Shown here: positions 12,455 through 25,487 of the stretch, in pieces
Layout of the letters: each line of letters begins with the position of its first letter
Position numbering within the stretch: position 1 is the first letter of the stretch
Assembly (NCBI RefSeq): GCF_037038585.1
Contig: NC_092541.1
Location: 7,550,945 to 7,614,944, forward strand
Reading direction: 5' to 3'
Length of the DNA: 64,000 nucleotides
From: Patagioenas fasciata
Taxonomy: Eukaryota; Chordata; Aves; Columbiformes; Columbidae
Translations under genes and position numbers: made by a program
Notes under the pieces: generated by a model
Databases searched by the model: none
What the model saw: only the letters and a program-made list of their open reading frames with translations
What the model was told of the DNA's origin: nothing

Positions 12455-15400
12455 GCCCCACGAGCCCGATAGGGCCCGAGCAAACCCGACAGGGCCTGAC
12501 GGAGCCCGACAGGGCGCGAGCAAACCCGACAGGGCACGCTGGAGCCCGACAGAGCCCGAGCAAACCCGACAGGGCCCGACAAGGCCCGACAGGGCCCGAG
12601 CAAACCTGACACGACCTGACAAAGCCTGACAGGGCCCGACGGAGCCCGACAGGGCTTGAGCAAACCCGAAAGAGCCCGACGGAGCCTGACAGGGCTCGAT
12701 GGAGCCCGACAGGGCCCGAGGAAACCCGACAGGGCCTGATTGAACCCGATAGGGCCCGAGCAAACCCGACAGGGCCTGATGGAGCCTGACAGAGCCCAGG
12801 CAAACCCGACAGGGCACGCTGGAGCCCGACAGAGCCCGAGCAAACCCGACAGGGCCCGACAAGGCCCGACAGGGCCCGAGCAAACCTGACAGGACCTGAC
12901 AAAGCCTGACAGGGTCCGATGGAGCCCGACAGGGCCCGACAAAACCCGACAGGGCCCGAGGAAATCCGACAGGGCCCGACGGAGCCTGACAGGGCCCGAG
13001 CAAACCCGACAGGGCCCGACAGAGGCCGACAGGACCCGAGCAAACCCGACAGGGCCCGAGCAAACCCGACAGGGTTCGACAAAGCATGACAGGGCTCGAT
13101 GGATCCCGACAGGGCCCGAGGAAACCCGACAGGGCCCGACGGAGCCTGACAGGGCCCGAGCAAACCCGACAGGGCTCGACGGAGCCTTACAGGGCCCGAG
13201 CAAACCCGACAGGGCCCGAGCAAACCTGACAAAGCTCGACGGAGCTTGACAGGGCCCGAGCAAACCCGACAGGGCCCGAGCAAACCTGACAGGGCACGAA
13301 GTAGCCCGACAGGGCCCGAGCAAACCCGACAGGGCCCAACGGATCCCGACAGGGCCTGAGCAAACCTGACAGGGCCCGACGGAGCCCGACAGGACGCGGG
13401 CAAACCCGACAGGGCCCGAGCAAACCCGACAGGGCCTGACAAGGCCCGACGGGGCCTGAGCAAACCCAACAGGACCCGACAAAGCCTGACAGGGTCCGAT
13501 GGAGCCCGACAGGGCCCGAGCAAACCCGACAGGGCTCGATGGAGCCCGACAGGGCCCGAGGAAACCCGACAGGGCGCGACGGAGCCTGACAGGGCCCGAG
13601 CAAACCCGACAGGGCTCGACGGAGCCCGACAGGGCCTGAGGAAACCAGACAGCGCCCGACGGAGCCCGACAGGGCCCTAGCAAACCCGACAGGGCCTGAG
13701 CAAACCCGACAGGGCCCGACGGAGCCCGACAGGGCCTGAGGAAACCAGACAGGGCCCGACGGAGCCCGACAGGGCCCTAGCAAACCCGACAGGGCTTGAC
13801 AAAGCCTGACAGGGCCCGAGCAAACCCGACAGGGCCCGAGCAAACCCGACAGGGCCCGACGGAGCCCGACAGGGCCCGAGCAAACCCGTAAGGGCCCGAC
13901 GGAGCCTGACAGGGCTCGATGGAGCCCGACAGGGCCCGAGGAAACCCGACAGGGCCCGACGGAGCCCGATAGGGCCCGAGGAAACCCGACAGGACCCGAT
14001 GGAGCCCGACAGGGCTCGAGCAAACCCGACAGGGCCTGAGCAAATCCGACAGGGCCCGACGGAGCCCGACAGGGCCCGAGCAAACCCGAAAGGGCCCGAC
14101 AGAGCCTGACAGTGCTCGATGGAGCCCGACAGGGCCCGAGCAAACCCGACAGGGCCCGAGCAAACCCGACAGGGCCCCACGGAGCCCGATAGGGCCCGGG
14201 CAAACCCGACAGGGCACGCTGGAGCCCGACAGAGCCCGAGCAAACCCGACAGGGCCCGACAAGGCCCGACACGGCCCGAGCAAACCTGACAGGACCTGAC
14301 AAAGCCTGACAGGGGCCGACGGAGCCCGACAGGGCTTGAGCAAACCCGAAAGAGCCCGACGGAGCCTGACAGGGCTCGATCGAGTCCGACAGGGCCCAAG
14401 GAAACCCGACAGGGCCCGAGCAAACCCGAGAGGGCCCGACGGAACCCGAGAGGGCCCGAGGGAATCCGACAGGGCCCAACGGAGCCTGACAGGGCCCAAG
14501 CAAACCTGACAGGGCCTGACGGAGCCCGACAGGGGTCGAGCAAACCCGATAGGGCCTGACGGAGCCTGACAGGGCGCGAGCAAACCCGACAGGGGCTGAC
14601 AAGGCCCGACAGGGCCTGAGCAAACCCGACAGGACCCGACAAAGCCTGATAGGGTCCGATGGAGCCCGACAGGGCCCGAGGTAACCCGACAGGGCGCGAC
14701 GGAGTTTGACAGGGCCCGAGCAAACCCGACAGGGTTCGACGGAGCCCGACAGGGCCCGAGCAAACCCGACAGGGTCCGACGAAGCCTGACAGGGCTTCAG
14801 CAAACCCGACAGGGCCCGAGCAAACCCGACAGGGCCCGACGGAGCCCGACAGGGCCCGAGGAAACCAGACAGGGCCCGACAGAGCCCTACAGGGCCCGAG
14901 CAAACCCGACAGGGCCTGATGGAGCCCGACAGGGTCCGGGCAAACCCGATAGGGCACGCTGGAGCCCGACAGAGCCCGAGCAAACCCAACAGGGCCCGAC
15001 AAGGCCCGACAGGGCCCGAGCAAACCTGACAGGGCCTGACGGAACCCGAGAGGGCCCGACGGAACCCGAGAGGGCCCGAGGAAATCCGACAGGGCCTGAC
15101 GGAGCCTGACAGGGCCCGAGCAAACCCGACAGGGCCCGACAGAGCCCGACAGGACCCGAGCAAACCCGACAGGGCCCGAGCAAACCCGACAGGGTTCGAC
15201 AAAGCCTGACAGGGCTCGATGGAGCCCGACAGGGCCCGAGGAAACCCGACAGGGCCCGACGGAGCCTGACAGGGCCCGAGCAAACCCGACAGGGCTCGAC
15301 GGAGCCTTACAGGGCCCGAGCAAACCCGACAGGGCCCGAGCAAACCTGACAGGGCCTGATTGAGCCCGATAGGGCCCGAGCAAACCCGACAAGGCCCAAC

Positions 15401-18171
15401 GGATCCCGACAGGGCCTGAGCAAACCTGACAGGGCCCGACGGAGCCCGACAGGGCACAAGCAAACCCGACAGGGCCTGACGGAGCCTGACATGGCCCGAG
15501 CAAACCCGACAGGGCCCGAGCGAATCTGACTGGGCCCGACGGAGCCCGACAGGACGCGGGCAAACCCGACAGGGCCTGACAAGGCCCGACAGGGCCCGAG
15601 CAAACCTGACAGGGCCTGACGGAGCCCGACAGGGCTCGAGCAAACCCGATAGGGCCTGACGGAGCCTGACAGGGCCCGAGCAAAACTGACAGGGCCCGAG
15701 AGAACCTGACAGGGCCCGACGGAGCCCGAGAGGGCGCGAGCAAACCTGACAGGGGCTGACAAGGCCCGACAGGGGCTGAGCAAACCCGACAGGACCCGCC
15801 AAAGCCTGATAGGGTCCGATGGAGCCCGACAGGGCCCGAGCAAACCCGACAGGGCCCGAGCAAACCTGACAGGGCTCGATCGAGCCCGACAGGGACCGAG
15901 GAAACCCGACAGGGCGGGACGGAGCCTGACAGGGCCCGAGCAAACCCGACAGGGTTCGACGGAGCCCGACAGGGCCCGAGCAAACCCGACAGGGTCCGAC
16001 GAAGCCTGAAAGGGCTTCAGCAAACCCGACAGGGCCTGAGCAAACCCGACAGGACCCGAGCAAACCCGACAGGGTCCGACGGAGCCCGACAGGGCCCGAG
16101 GAAACCAGACAGGGCCCGACAGAGCCCGACAGGGCCCGAGCAAACCCGACAGTGCCCGAGCAAACCCGACAGGGTTCGACAAAGCCTGACAGGGCTTGAT
16201 GGAGCCCGACAGGGCCCGAGGAAACCCGAGAGGTTTCGACAAAGCCTGACAGGGCTTGATGGAGCCCGACAGGGCCCGAGGAAACCCGAGAGGGCCCGAC
16301 GGAGCCTGACAGAGCCCGAGCAAACCCGACAGGGCCTGACGGAGCCCGACAGGGCCCGAGCAAACCCGACAGGGCCCGACAGAGCCCGATAGGGCCCGAG
16401 CAAACCTGACAGGGCCCGATGGAGGCCGACAGGGCTCGAGCAAACCCGACAGGGTCCGACGAAGCCTGACAGGGCTTCAGTAAACCTGACATGGCCCGAG
16501 CAAACCCGACAGGGCCGACGGAGCCCGACAGAGCCCGAGGAAACCAGACAGGGCCCGACGGAGCCCGACAAGGCTCGAGAAAACCCGACAGGGCCCGACG
16601 GAGCCCGACAGGGCCTGAGCAAACCCGAAAGGGCCCGACGGAGCCTGACAGGGCTTGATGGAGCCCGACAGGGCCCGAGGAAACCCGACAGGGCCTGATT
16701 GAGCCCGATAGGGCCCGAGCAAACCCGACAGGGCCTGACGGAGCCTAACAGGGCCCGGGTAAACCCGACAGGGCACGCTGGAGCCCGACAGAGCCCGAGC
16801 AAACCCGACAGGGCCCGACAAGGCCCGACAGGGCCCGAGCAAACCTGACACGTCCTGACAAAGCCTGACAGGGCCCGACGGAGCCCGCCAGGGCCCGAGC
16901 AAACCCGAAAGAGCCCGACGGAGCCTGACAGGGCTCAGTGGAGTCCGACAGGGTCCGAGGCAACCCGACAGGGCTCGACGGAATCCGACAGGGCCTGAGC
17001 AAACCCGACAGGGCCCGAGGAAACCCGACAGGGCCCGACGGAGCCTGACAAGGCCCGAGAAAACCTGACAGGGCTCGACGGAGCCCGACAGGGCCCGAGC
17101 ACACTCGACAGGGTCCGACGAAGCCTGACAGGGCTTCAGAAAACCCGACAAGGCCCGAGCAAACCGACAGGGCCCAACGGAGCCCGACAGGGCCCGAGCA
17201 AACCCGACAGGGCCTGAGCAAACCCGACAGGGTTCGACAAAGCCTGACAGGGCCCGACGGAGCCCGACAGGGCGCGAGCAAACCCGACAGGGGCTGACAA
17301 GGCCCGACAGGGCCTGAGCAAACCCGACAGGACCCGACAAAGCCTGATAGGGTCCGATGGAGCCCGACAGGGCCCGAGGTAACCCGACAGGGCGCGACGG
17401 AGTTTGACAGGTCCCGAGCAAACCCGACAGGGTTCGACGGAGCCCGACTGGGCCCGAGCAAACCCGACAGGGTCCGACGAAGCCTGACAGGGCTTCAGCA
17501 AACCCGACAGGGTCCGAGCAAACCCGACAGGGCCCGACGGAGCCCGACAGGGCCCGAGGAAACCAGACAGGGCCCGACAGAGCCCGACAGGGCCCGAGCA
17601 AACCCGACAGGGCCCGAGCAAACCCTACAGGGTTCGACAAAGCCTGACAGGGCTTGATGGAGCCCGACAGGGCCCGAGGAAACCCGACAGGGCCCGACGG
17701 AGCCTGACAAGGCCCGAGCAAACCCGACAGGGCTCGACGGAGCCCGATAGGGCCCGAGCAAACCCGACAGGACCCGACAAAGCCTGACAGGGCTCGATGG
17801 AGCCCGACAGGGCCCAAGGAAACCCGACAGGGCCCGATGGAGCCCGATAGGGCCCGAGCAAACCCGACAGGGCCTGACGGAGTCCGACAGGGCCCGAGCA
17901 AACCTGAAAGGGCCCGACGAAGCCTGACAGGGCTCGATGGAGCCCGACAGGGCCCGAGGAAACCCGACAGGGCCCGACGGAGCCCGACAGGGCCCGAGCA
18001 AACCCGACAGGGCCCGATGGAGCCCGACAGGGCTCGAACAAACCCGACAGGGCCTGAGCAAATCCGACAGGGCCCGACGGAGCCCGACAGGGCCCGAGCA
18101 AACCCGAAAGGGCCCGACGGAGCCTGACAGGGCTCGATGGAGCCCGACAGGGCCCGAGGAAACCCGACAAG
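12455..18171 (+). repeat. HOR unit U3, full type (5,717 bp)
   Basis: Full HOR with M3 at 16512 and M2 at 17162; net 40 bp shorter than U2. Its second half carries derived changes shared with U5, U6 and U8: CAGTAAACCTGACATGG near 16480 and a GGGACCGAGG transversion near 15893. U3 therefore links the 5.7-kb zone to the alpha/beta zone that follows. Confidence 0.88.
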
Positions 18172-21100
18172 GCCCCACGAGCCCGATAGGGCCCGAGCAA
18201 ACCCGACAGGGCCTGACGGAGCCCGACAGGGCGCGAGCAAACCCGACAGGGCACGCTGGAGCCCGACAGAGCCCGAGCAAACCCGACAGGGCCCGACAAG
18301 GCCCGACAGGGCCCGAGCAAACCTGACACGACCTGACAAAGCCTGACAGGGCCCGACGGAGCCCGACAGGGCTTGAGCAAACCCGAAAGAGCCCGACGGA
18401 GCCTGACAGGGCTCGATGGAGCCCGACAGGGCCCGAGGAAACCCGACAGGGCCTGATTGAACCCGATAGGGCCCGAGCAAACCCGACAGGGCCTGATGGA
18501 GCCTGACAGAGCCCAGGCAAACCCGACAGGGCACGCTGGAGCCCGACAGAGCCCGAGCAAACCCGACAGGGCCCGACAAGGCCCGACAGGGCCCGAGCAA
18601 ACCTGACAGGACCTGACAAAGCCTGACAGGGTCCGATGGAGCCCGACAGGGCCCGACAAAACCCGACAGGGCCCGAGGAAATCCGACAGGGCCCGACGGA
18701 GCCTGACAGGGCCCGAGCAAACCCGACAGGGCCCGACAGAGGCCGACAGGACCCGAGCAAACCCGACAGGGCCCGAGCAAACCCGACAGGGTTCGACAAA
18801 GCATGACAGGGCTCGATGGATCCCGACAGGGCCCGAGGAAACCCGACAGGGCCCGACGGAGCCTGACAGGGCCCGAGCAAACCCGACAGGGCTCGACGGA
18901 GCCTTACAGGGCCCGAGCAAACCCGACAGGGCCCGAGCAAACCTGACAAAGCTCGACGGAGCTTGACAGGGCCCGAGCAAACCCGACAGGGCCCGAGCAA
19001 ACCTGACAGGGCACGAAGTAGCCCGACAGGGCCCGAGCAAACCCGACAGGGCCCAACGGATCCCGACAGGGCCTGAGCAAACCTGACAGGGCCCGACGGA
19101 GCCCGACAGGACGCGGGCAAACCCGACAGGGCCCGAGCAAACCCGACAGGGCCTGACAAGGCCCGACGGGGCCTGAGCAAACCCAACAGGACCCGACAAA
19201 GCCTGACAGGGTCCGATGGAGCCCGACAGGGCCCGAGCAAACCCGACAGGGCTCGATGGAGCCCGACAGGGCCCGAGGAAACCCGACAGGGCGCGACGGA
19301 GCCCGACAGGGCCCGAGCAAACCCGACAGGGCCCAACGGATCCCGACAGGGCCTGAGCAAACCTGACAGGGCCCGACGGAGCCCGACAGGACGCGGGCAA
19401 ACCCGACAGGGCCTGAGCAAACCCGACAGGGCCTGACAAGGCCCGACGGGGCCTGAGCAAACCCAACAGGACCCGACAAAGCCTGACAGGGTCCGATGGA
19501 GCCCGACAGGGCCCGAGCAAACCCGACAGGGCTCGATGGAGCCCGACAGGGCCCGAGGAAACCCGACAGGGCGCGACGGAGCCTGACAGGGCCCGAGCAA
19601 ACCCGACAGGGCTCGACGGAGCCCGACAGGGCCTGAGGAAACCAGACAGCGCCCGACGGAGCCCGACAGGGCCCTAGCAAACCCGACAGGGCCTGAGCAA
19701 ACCCGACAGGGCCCGACGGAGCCCGACAGGGCCTGAGGAAACCAGACAGGGCCCGACGGAGCCCGACAGGGCCCTAGCAAACCCGACAGGGCTTGACAAA
19801 GCCTGACAGGGCCCGAGCAAACCCGACAGGGCCCGAGCAAACCCGACAGGGCTTGACGGAGCCCGACAGGGCCCGAGCAAACCCGTAAGGGCCCGACGGA
19901 GCCTGACAGGGCTCGATGGAGCCCGACAGGGCCCGAGGAAACCCGACAGGGCCCGACGGAGCCCGATAGGGCCCGAGGAAACCCGACAGGACCCGATGGA
20001 GCCCGACAGGGCTCGAGCAAACCCGACAGGGCCTGAGCAAATCCGACAGGGCCCGACGGAGCCCGACAGGGCCCGAGCAAACCCGAAAGGGCCCGACAGA
20101 GCCTGACAGTGCTCGATGGAGCCCGACAGGGCCCGAGGAAACCCGACAGGGCCCCACGGAGCCCGATAGGGCCCGGGCAAACCCGACAGGGCACGCTGGA
20201 GCCCGACAGAGCCCGAGCAAACCCGACATGGCCCGACAAGGCCCGACACGGCCCGAGCAAACCTGACAGGACCTGACAAAGCCTGACAGAGGCCGACGGA
20301 GCCCGACAGGGCTTGAGCAAACCCGAAAGAGCCCGACGGAGCCTGACAGGGCTCGATAGAGTCCGACAGGGCCCAAGGAAACCCGACAGGGCCCGAGCAA
20401 ACCCGAGAGGGCCCGACGGAACCCGAGAGGGCCCGAGGGAATCCGACAGGGCCCGACGGAGTCTGACAGGGCCCAAGCAAACCTGACAGGGCCTGACGGA
20501 GCCCGACAGGGGTCGAGCAAACCCGATAGGGCCTGACGGAGCCTGACAGGGCCCGAGCAAACCTGACAGGGCCCGAGAGAACCTGACAGGGCCCGACGGA
20601 GCCCGACAGGGCGCGAGCAAACCCGACAGGGGCTGACAAGGCCCGACAGGGCCTGAGCAAACCCGACAGGACCCGACAAAGCCTGATAGGGTCCGATGGA
20701 GCCCGACAGGGCCCGAGGTAACCCGACAGGGCGCGACGGAGTTTGACAGGGCCCGAGCAAACCCGACAGGGTTCGACGGAGCCCGACAGGGCCCGAGCAA
20801 ACCCGACAGGGTCCGACGAAGCCTGACAGGGCTTCAGCAAACCCGACAGGGCCCGACGGAGCCCGACAGGGCCCGAGGAAACCAGACAGGGCCCGACAGA
20901 GCCCTACAGGGCCCGAGCAAACCCGACAGGGCCTGATGGAGCCCGACAGGGTCCGGGCAAACCCGATAGGGCACGCTGGAGCCCGACAGAGCCCGAGCAA
21001 ACCCAACAGGGCCCGACAAGGCCCGACAGGGCCCGAGCAAACCTGACAGGGCCCGACGGAACCCGAGAGGGCCCGAGGAAATCCGACAGGGCCTGACGGA

Positions 21101-21910
21101 GCCTGACAGGGCCCGAGCAAACCCGACAGGGCCCGACAGAGCCCGACAGGACCCGAGCAAACCCGACAGGGCCCGAGCAAACCCGACAGGGTTCGACAAA
21201 GCCTGACAGGGCTCGATGGAGCCCGACAGGGCCCGAGGAAACCCGACAGGGCCCGACGGAGCCTGACAGGGCCCGAGCAAACCCGACAGGGCTCGACGGA
21301 GCCTTACAGGGCCCGAGCAAACCCGACAGGGCCCGAGCAAACCCGACAGGGCCCGAGCAAACCCTACAGGGTTCGACAAAGCCTGACAGGGCTTGATGGA
21401 GCCCGACAGGGCCCGAGGAAACCCGACAGGGCCCGACGGAGCCTGACAAGGCCCGAGCAAACCCGACAGGGCTCGACGGAGCCCGATAGGGCCCGAGCAA
21501 ACCCGACAGGTCCCGACAAAGCCTGACAGGGCTCGATGGAGCCCGACAGGGCCCAAGGAAACCCGACAGGGCCCGATGGAGCCCGATAGGGCCCGAGCAA
21601 ACCCGACAGGGCCTGACGGAGTCCGACAGGGCCCGAGCAAACCTGAAAGGGCCCGACGAAGCCTGACAGGGCTCGATGGAGCCCGACAGGGCCCGAGGAA
21701 ACCCGACAGGGCCCGACGGAGCCCGACAGGGCCCGAGCAAACCCGACAGGGCCCGATGGAGCCCGACAGGGCTCGAACAAACCCGACAGGGCCTGAGCAA
21801 ATCCGACAGGGCCCGACGGAGCCCGACAGGGCCCGAGCAAACCCGAAAGGGCCCGACGGAGCCTGACAGGGCTCGATGGAGCCCGACAGGGCCCGAGGAA
21901 ACCCGACAAG
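18172..21910 (+). repeat. HOR unit U4, beta type (3,739 bp)
   Basis: Keeps the early block but jumps from middle-block sequence to sequence just upstream of the next M1 at about 21311-21360, so the late block with M3 and M2 is missing. The join sits in a run of three consecutive B-type monomers. It includes the 280-bp local duplication listed at 19031-19590, which makes it longer than U9 and U10. Confidence 0.87.
19031..19590 (+). repeat. 280-bp local tandem duplication in U4
   Basis: The 14-monomer segment containing GCCCAACGGATCCCGACAGG occurs at 19051 and again at 19331, with the same following order (GACGCGGG, GACAAGG, GGGGCCTGAG, GCGCGACGG). U2, U3, U9 and U10 have it once. U7 has the same doublet at 29924-30483. 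Confidence 0.88.
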
Positions 21911-24900
21911 GCCCCACGAGCCCGATAGGGCCCGAGCAAACCCGACAGGGCCTGACGGAGCCCGACAGGGCGCGAGCAAACCCGACAGGGCACGCTGGAG
22001 CCCGACAGAGCCCGAGCAAACCCGACAGGGCCCGACAAGGCCCGACAGGGCCCGAGCAAACCTGACACGACCTGACAAAGCCTGACAGGGCCCGACGGAG
22101 CCCGACAGGGCTTGAGCAAACCCGAAAGAGCCCGACGGAGCCTGACAGGGCTCGATGGAGCCCGACAGGGCCCGAGGAAACCCGACAGAACCTGATTGAA
22201 CCCGATAGGGCCCGAGCAAACCCGACAGGGCCTGATGGAGCCTGACAGAGCCCAGGCAAACCCGACAGGGCACGCTGGAGCCCGACAGAGCCCGAGCAAA
22301 CCCGACAGGGCCCGACAAGGCCCGACAGGGCCCGAGCAAACCTGACAGGGCCCGACGGAACCCGAGAGGGCCCGACGGAACCCGAGAGGGCCCGAGGAAA
22401 TCCGACAGGGCCTGACGGAGCCTGACAGGGCCCGAGCAAACCCGACAGGGCCCGACAGAGCCCGACAGGACCCGAGCAAACCCGACAGGGCCCGAGCAAA
22501 CCCGACAGGGTTCGACAAAGCCTGACAGGGCTCGATGGAGCCCGACAGGGCCCGAGGAAACCCGACAGGGCCCGACGGAGCCTGACAGGGCCCGAGCAAA
22601 CCCGACAGGGCTCGACGGAGCCTTACAGGGCCCGAGCAAACCCGACAGGGCCCGAGCAAACCTGACAGGGCCTGATTGAGCCCGATAGGGCCCGAGCAAA
22701 CCCGACAAGGCCCAACGGATCCCGACAGGGCCTGAGCAAACCTGACAGGGCCCGACGGAGCCCGACAGGGCACAAGCAAACCCGACAGGGCCTGACGGAG
22801 CCTGACACGGCCCGAGCAAACCCGACAGGGCCCGAGCGAATCTGACTGGGCCCGACGGAGCCCGACAGGACGCGGGCAAACCCGACAGGGCCTGACAAGG
22901 CCCGACAGGGCCCGAGCAAACCTGACAGGGCCTGACGGAGCCCGACAGGGCTCGAGCAAACCCGATAGGGCCTGACGGAGCCTGACAGGGCCCGAGCAAA
23001 ACTGACAGGGCCCGAGAGAACCTGACAGGGCCCGACGGAGCCCGAGAGGGCGCGAGCAAACCTGACAGGGGCTGACAAGGCCCGACAGGGGCTGAGCAAA
23101 CCCGACAGGACCCGCCAAAGCCTGATAGGGTCCGATGGAGCCCGACAGGGCCCGAGCAAACCCGACAGGGCCCGAGCAAACCTGACAGGGCTCGATCGAG
23201 CCCGACAGGGACCGAGGAAACCCGACAGGGCGGGACGGAGCCTGACAGGGCCCGAGCAAACCCGACAGGGTTCGACGGAGCCCGACAGGGCCCGAGCAAA
23301 CCCGACAGGGTCCGACGAAGCCTGAAAGGGCTTCAGCAAACCCGACAGGGCCTGAGCAAACCCGACAGGACCCGAGCAAACCCGACAGGGTCCGACGGAG
23401 CCCGACAGGGCCCGAGGAAACCAGACAGGGCCCGACAGAGCCCGACAGGGCCCGAGCAAACCCGACAGTGCCCGAGCAAACCCGACAGGGTTCGACAAAG
23501 CCTGACAGGGCTTGATGGAGCCCGACAGGGCCCGAGGAAACCCGACAGGTTTCGACAAAGCCTGACAGGGCTTGATGGAGCCCGACAGGGCCCGAGGAAA
23601 CCCGAGAGGGCCCGACGGAGCCTGACAGAGCCCGAGCAAACCCGACAGGGCCTGACGGAGCCCGACAGGGCCCGAGCAAACCCGACAGGGCCCGACAGAG
23701 CCCGATAGGGCCCGAGCAAACCTGACAGGGCCCGATGGAGGCCGACAGGGCTCGAGCAAACCCGACAGGGTCCGACGAAGCCTGACAGGGCTTCAGTAAA
23801 CCTGACATGGCCCGAGCAAACCCGACAGGGCCGACGGAGCCCGACAGAGCCCGAGGAAACCAGACAGGGCCCGACGGAGCCCGACAAGGCTCGAGAAAAC
23901 CCGACAGGGCCCGACGGAGCCCGACAGGGCCTGAGCAAACCCGAAAGGGCCCGACGGAGCCTGACAGGGCTTGATGGAGCCCGACAGGGCCCGAGGAAAC
24001 CCGACAGGGCCTGATTGAGCCCGATAGGGCCCGAGCAAACCCGACAGGGCCTGACGGAGCCTAACAGGGCCCGGGTAAACCCGACAGGGCACGCTGGAGC
24101 CCGACAGAGCCCGAGCAAACCCGACAGGGCCCGACAAGGCCCGACAGGGCCCGAGCAAACCTGACACGTCCTGACAAAGCCTGACAGGGCCCGACGGAGC
24201 CCGCCAGGGCCCGAGCAAACCCGAAAGAGCCCGACGGAGCCTGACAGGGCTCAGTGGAGTCCGACAGGGTCCGAGGCAACCCGACAGGGCTCGACGGAAT
24301 CCGACAGGGCCTGAGCAAACCCGACAGGGCCCGAGGAAACCCGACAGGGCCCGACGGAGCCTGACAAGGCCCGAGAAAACCTGACAGGGCTCGACGGAGC
24401 CCGACAGGGCCCGAGCACACTCGACAGGGTCCGACGAAGCCTGACAGGGCTTCAGAAAACCCGACAAGGCCCGAGCAAACCGACAGGGCCCAACGGAGCC
24501 CGACAGGGCCCGAGCAAACCCGACAGGGCCTGAGCAAACCCGACAGGGTTCGACAAAGCCTGACAGGGCCCGACGGAGCCCGACAGGGCGCGAGCAAACC
24601 CGACAGGGGCTGACAAGGCCCGACAGGGCCTGAGCAAACCCGACAGGACCCGACAAAGCCTGATAGGGTCCGATGGAGCCCGACAGGGCCCGAGGTAACC
24701 CGACAGGGCGCGACGGAGTTTGACAGGTCCCGAGCAAACCCGACAGGGTTCGACGGAGCCCGACTGGGCCCGAGCAAACCCGACAGGGTCCGACGAAGCC
24801 TGACAGGGCTTCAGCAAACCCGACAGGGTCCGAGCAAACCCGACAGGGCCCGACGGAGCCCGACAGGGCCCGAGGAAACCAGACAGGGCCCGACAGAGCC

Positions 24901-25487
24901 CGACAGGGCCCGAGCAAACCCGACAGGGCCCGAGCAAACCCTACAGGGTTCGACAAAGCCTGACAGGGCTTGATGGAGCCCGACAGGGCCCGAGGAAACC
25001 CGACAGGGCCCGACGGAGCCTGACAAGGCCCGAGCAAACCCGACAGGGCTCGACGGAGCCCGATAGGGCCCGAGCAAACCCGACAGGACCCGACAAAGCC
25101 TGACAGGGCTCGATGGAGCCCGACAGGGCCCAAGGAAACCCGACAGGGCCCGATGGAGCCCGATAGGGCCCGAGCAAACCCGACAGGGCCTGACGGAGTC
25201 CGACAGGGCCCGAGCAAACCTGAAAGGGCCCGACGAAGCCTGACAGGGCTCGATGGAGCCCGACAGGGCCCGAGGAAACCCGACAGGGCCCGACGGAGCC
25301 CGACAGGGCCCGAGCAAACCCGACAGGGCCCGATGGAGCCCGACAGGGCTCGAACAAACCCGACAGGGCCTGAGCAAATCCGACAGGGCCCGACGGAGCC
25401 CGACAGGGCCCGAGCAAACCCGAAAGGGCCCGACGGAGCCTGACAGGGCTCGATGGAGCCCGACAGGGCCCGAGGAAACCCGACAAG
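21911..25487 (+). repeat. HOR unit U5, alpha type (3,577 bp)
   Basis: Follows U2 for 420 bp, then at about 22331-22350 jumps to sequence matching U2 from 9298, omitting 2,180 bp. The rest matches the full HOR, with M3 at 23828 and M2 at 24478. The breakpoint lies in the motif CCCGAGCAAACCTGACAGG, present at both ends of the missing block. Confidence 0.88.
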
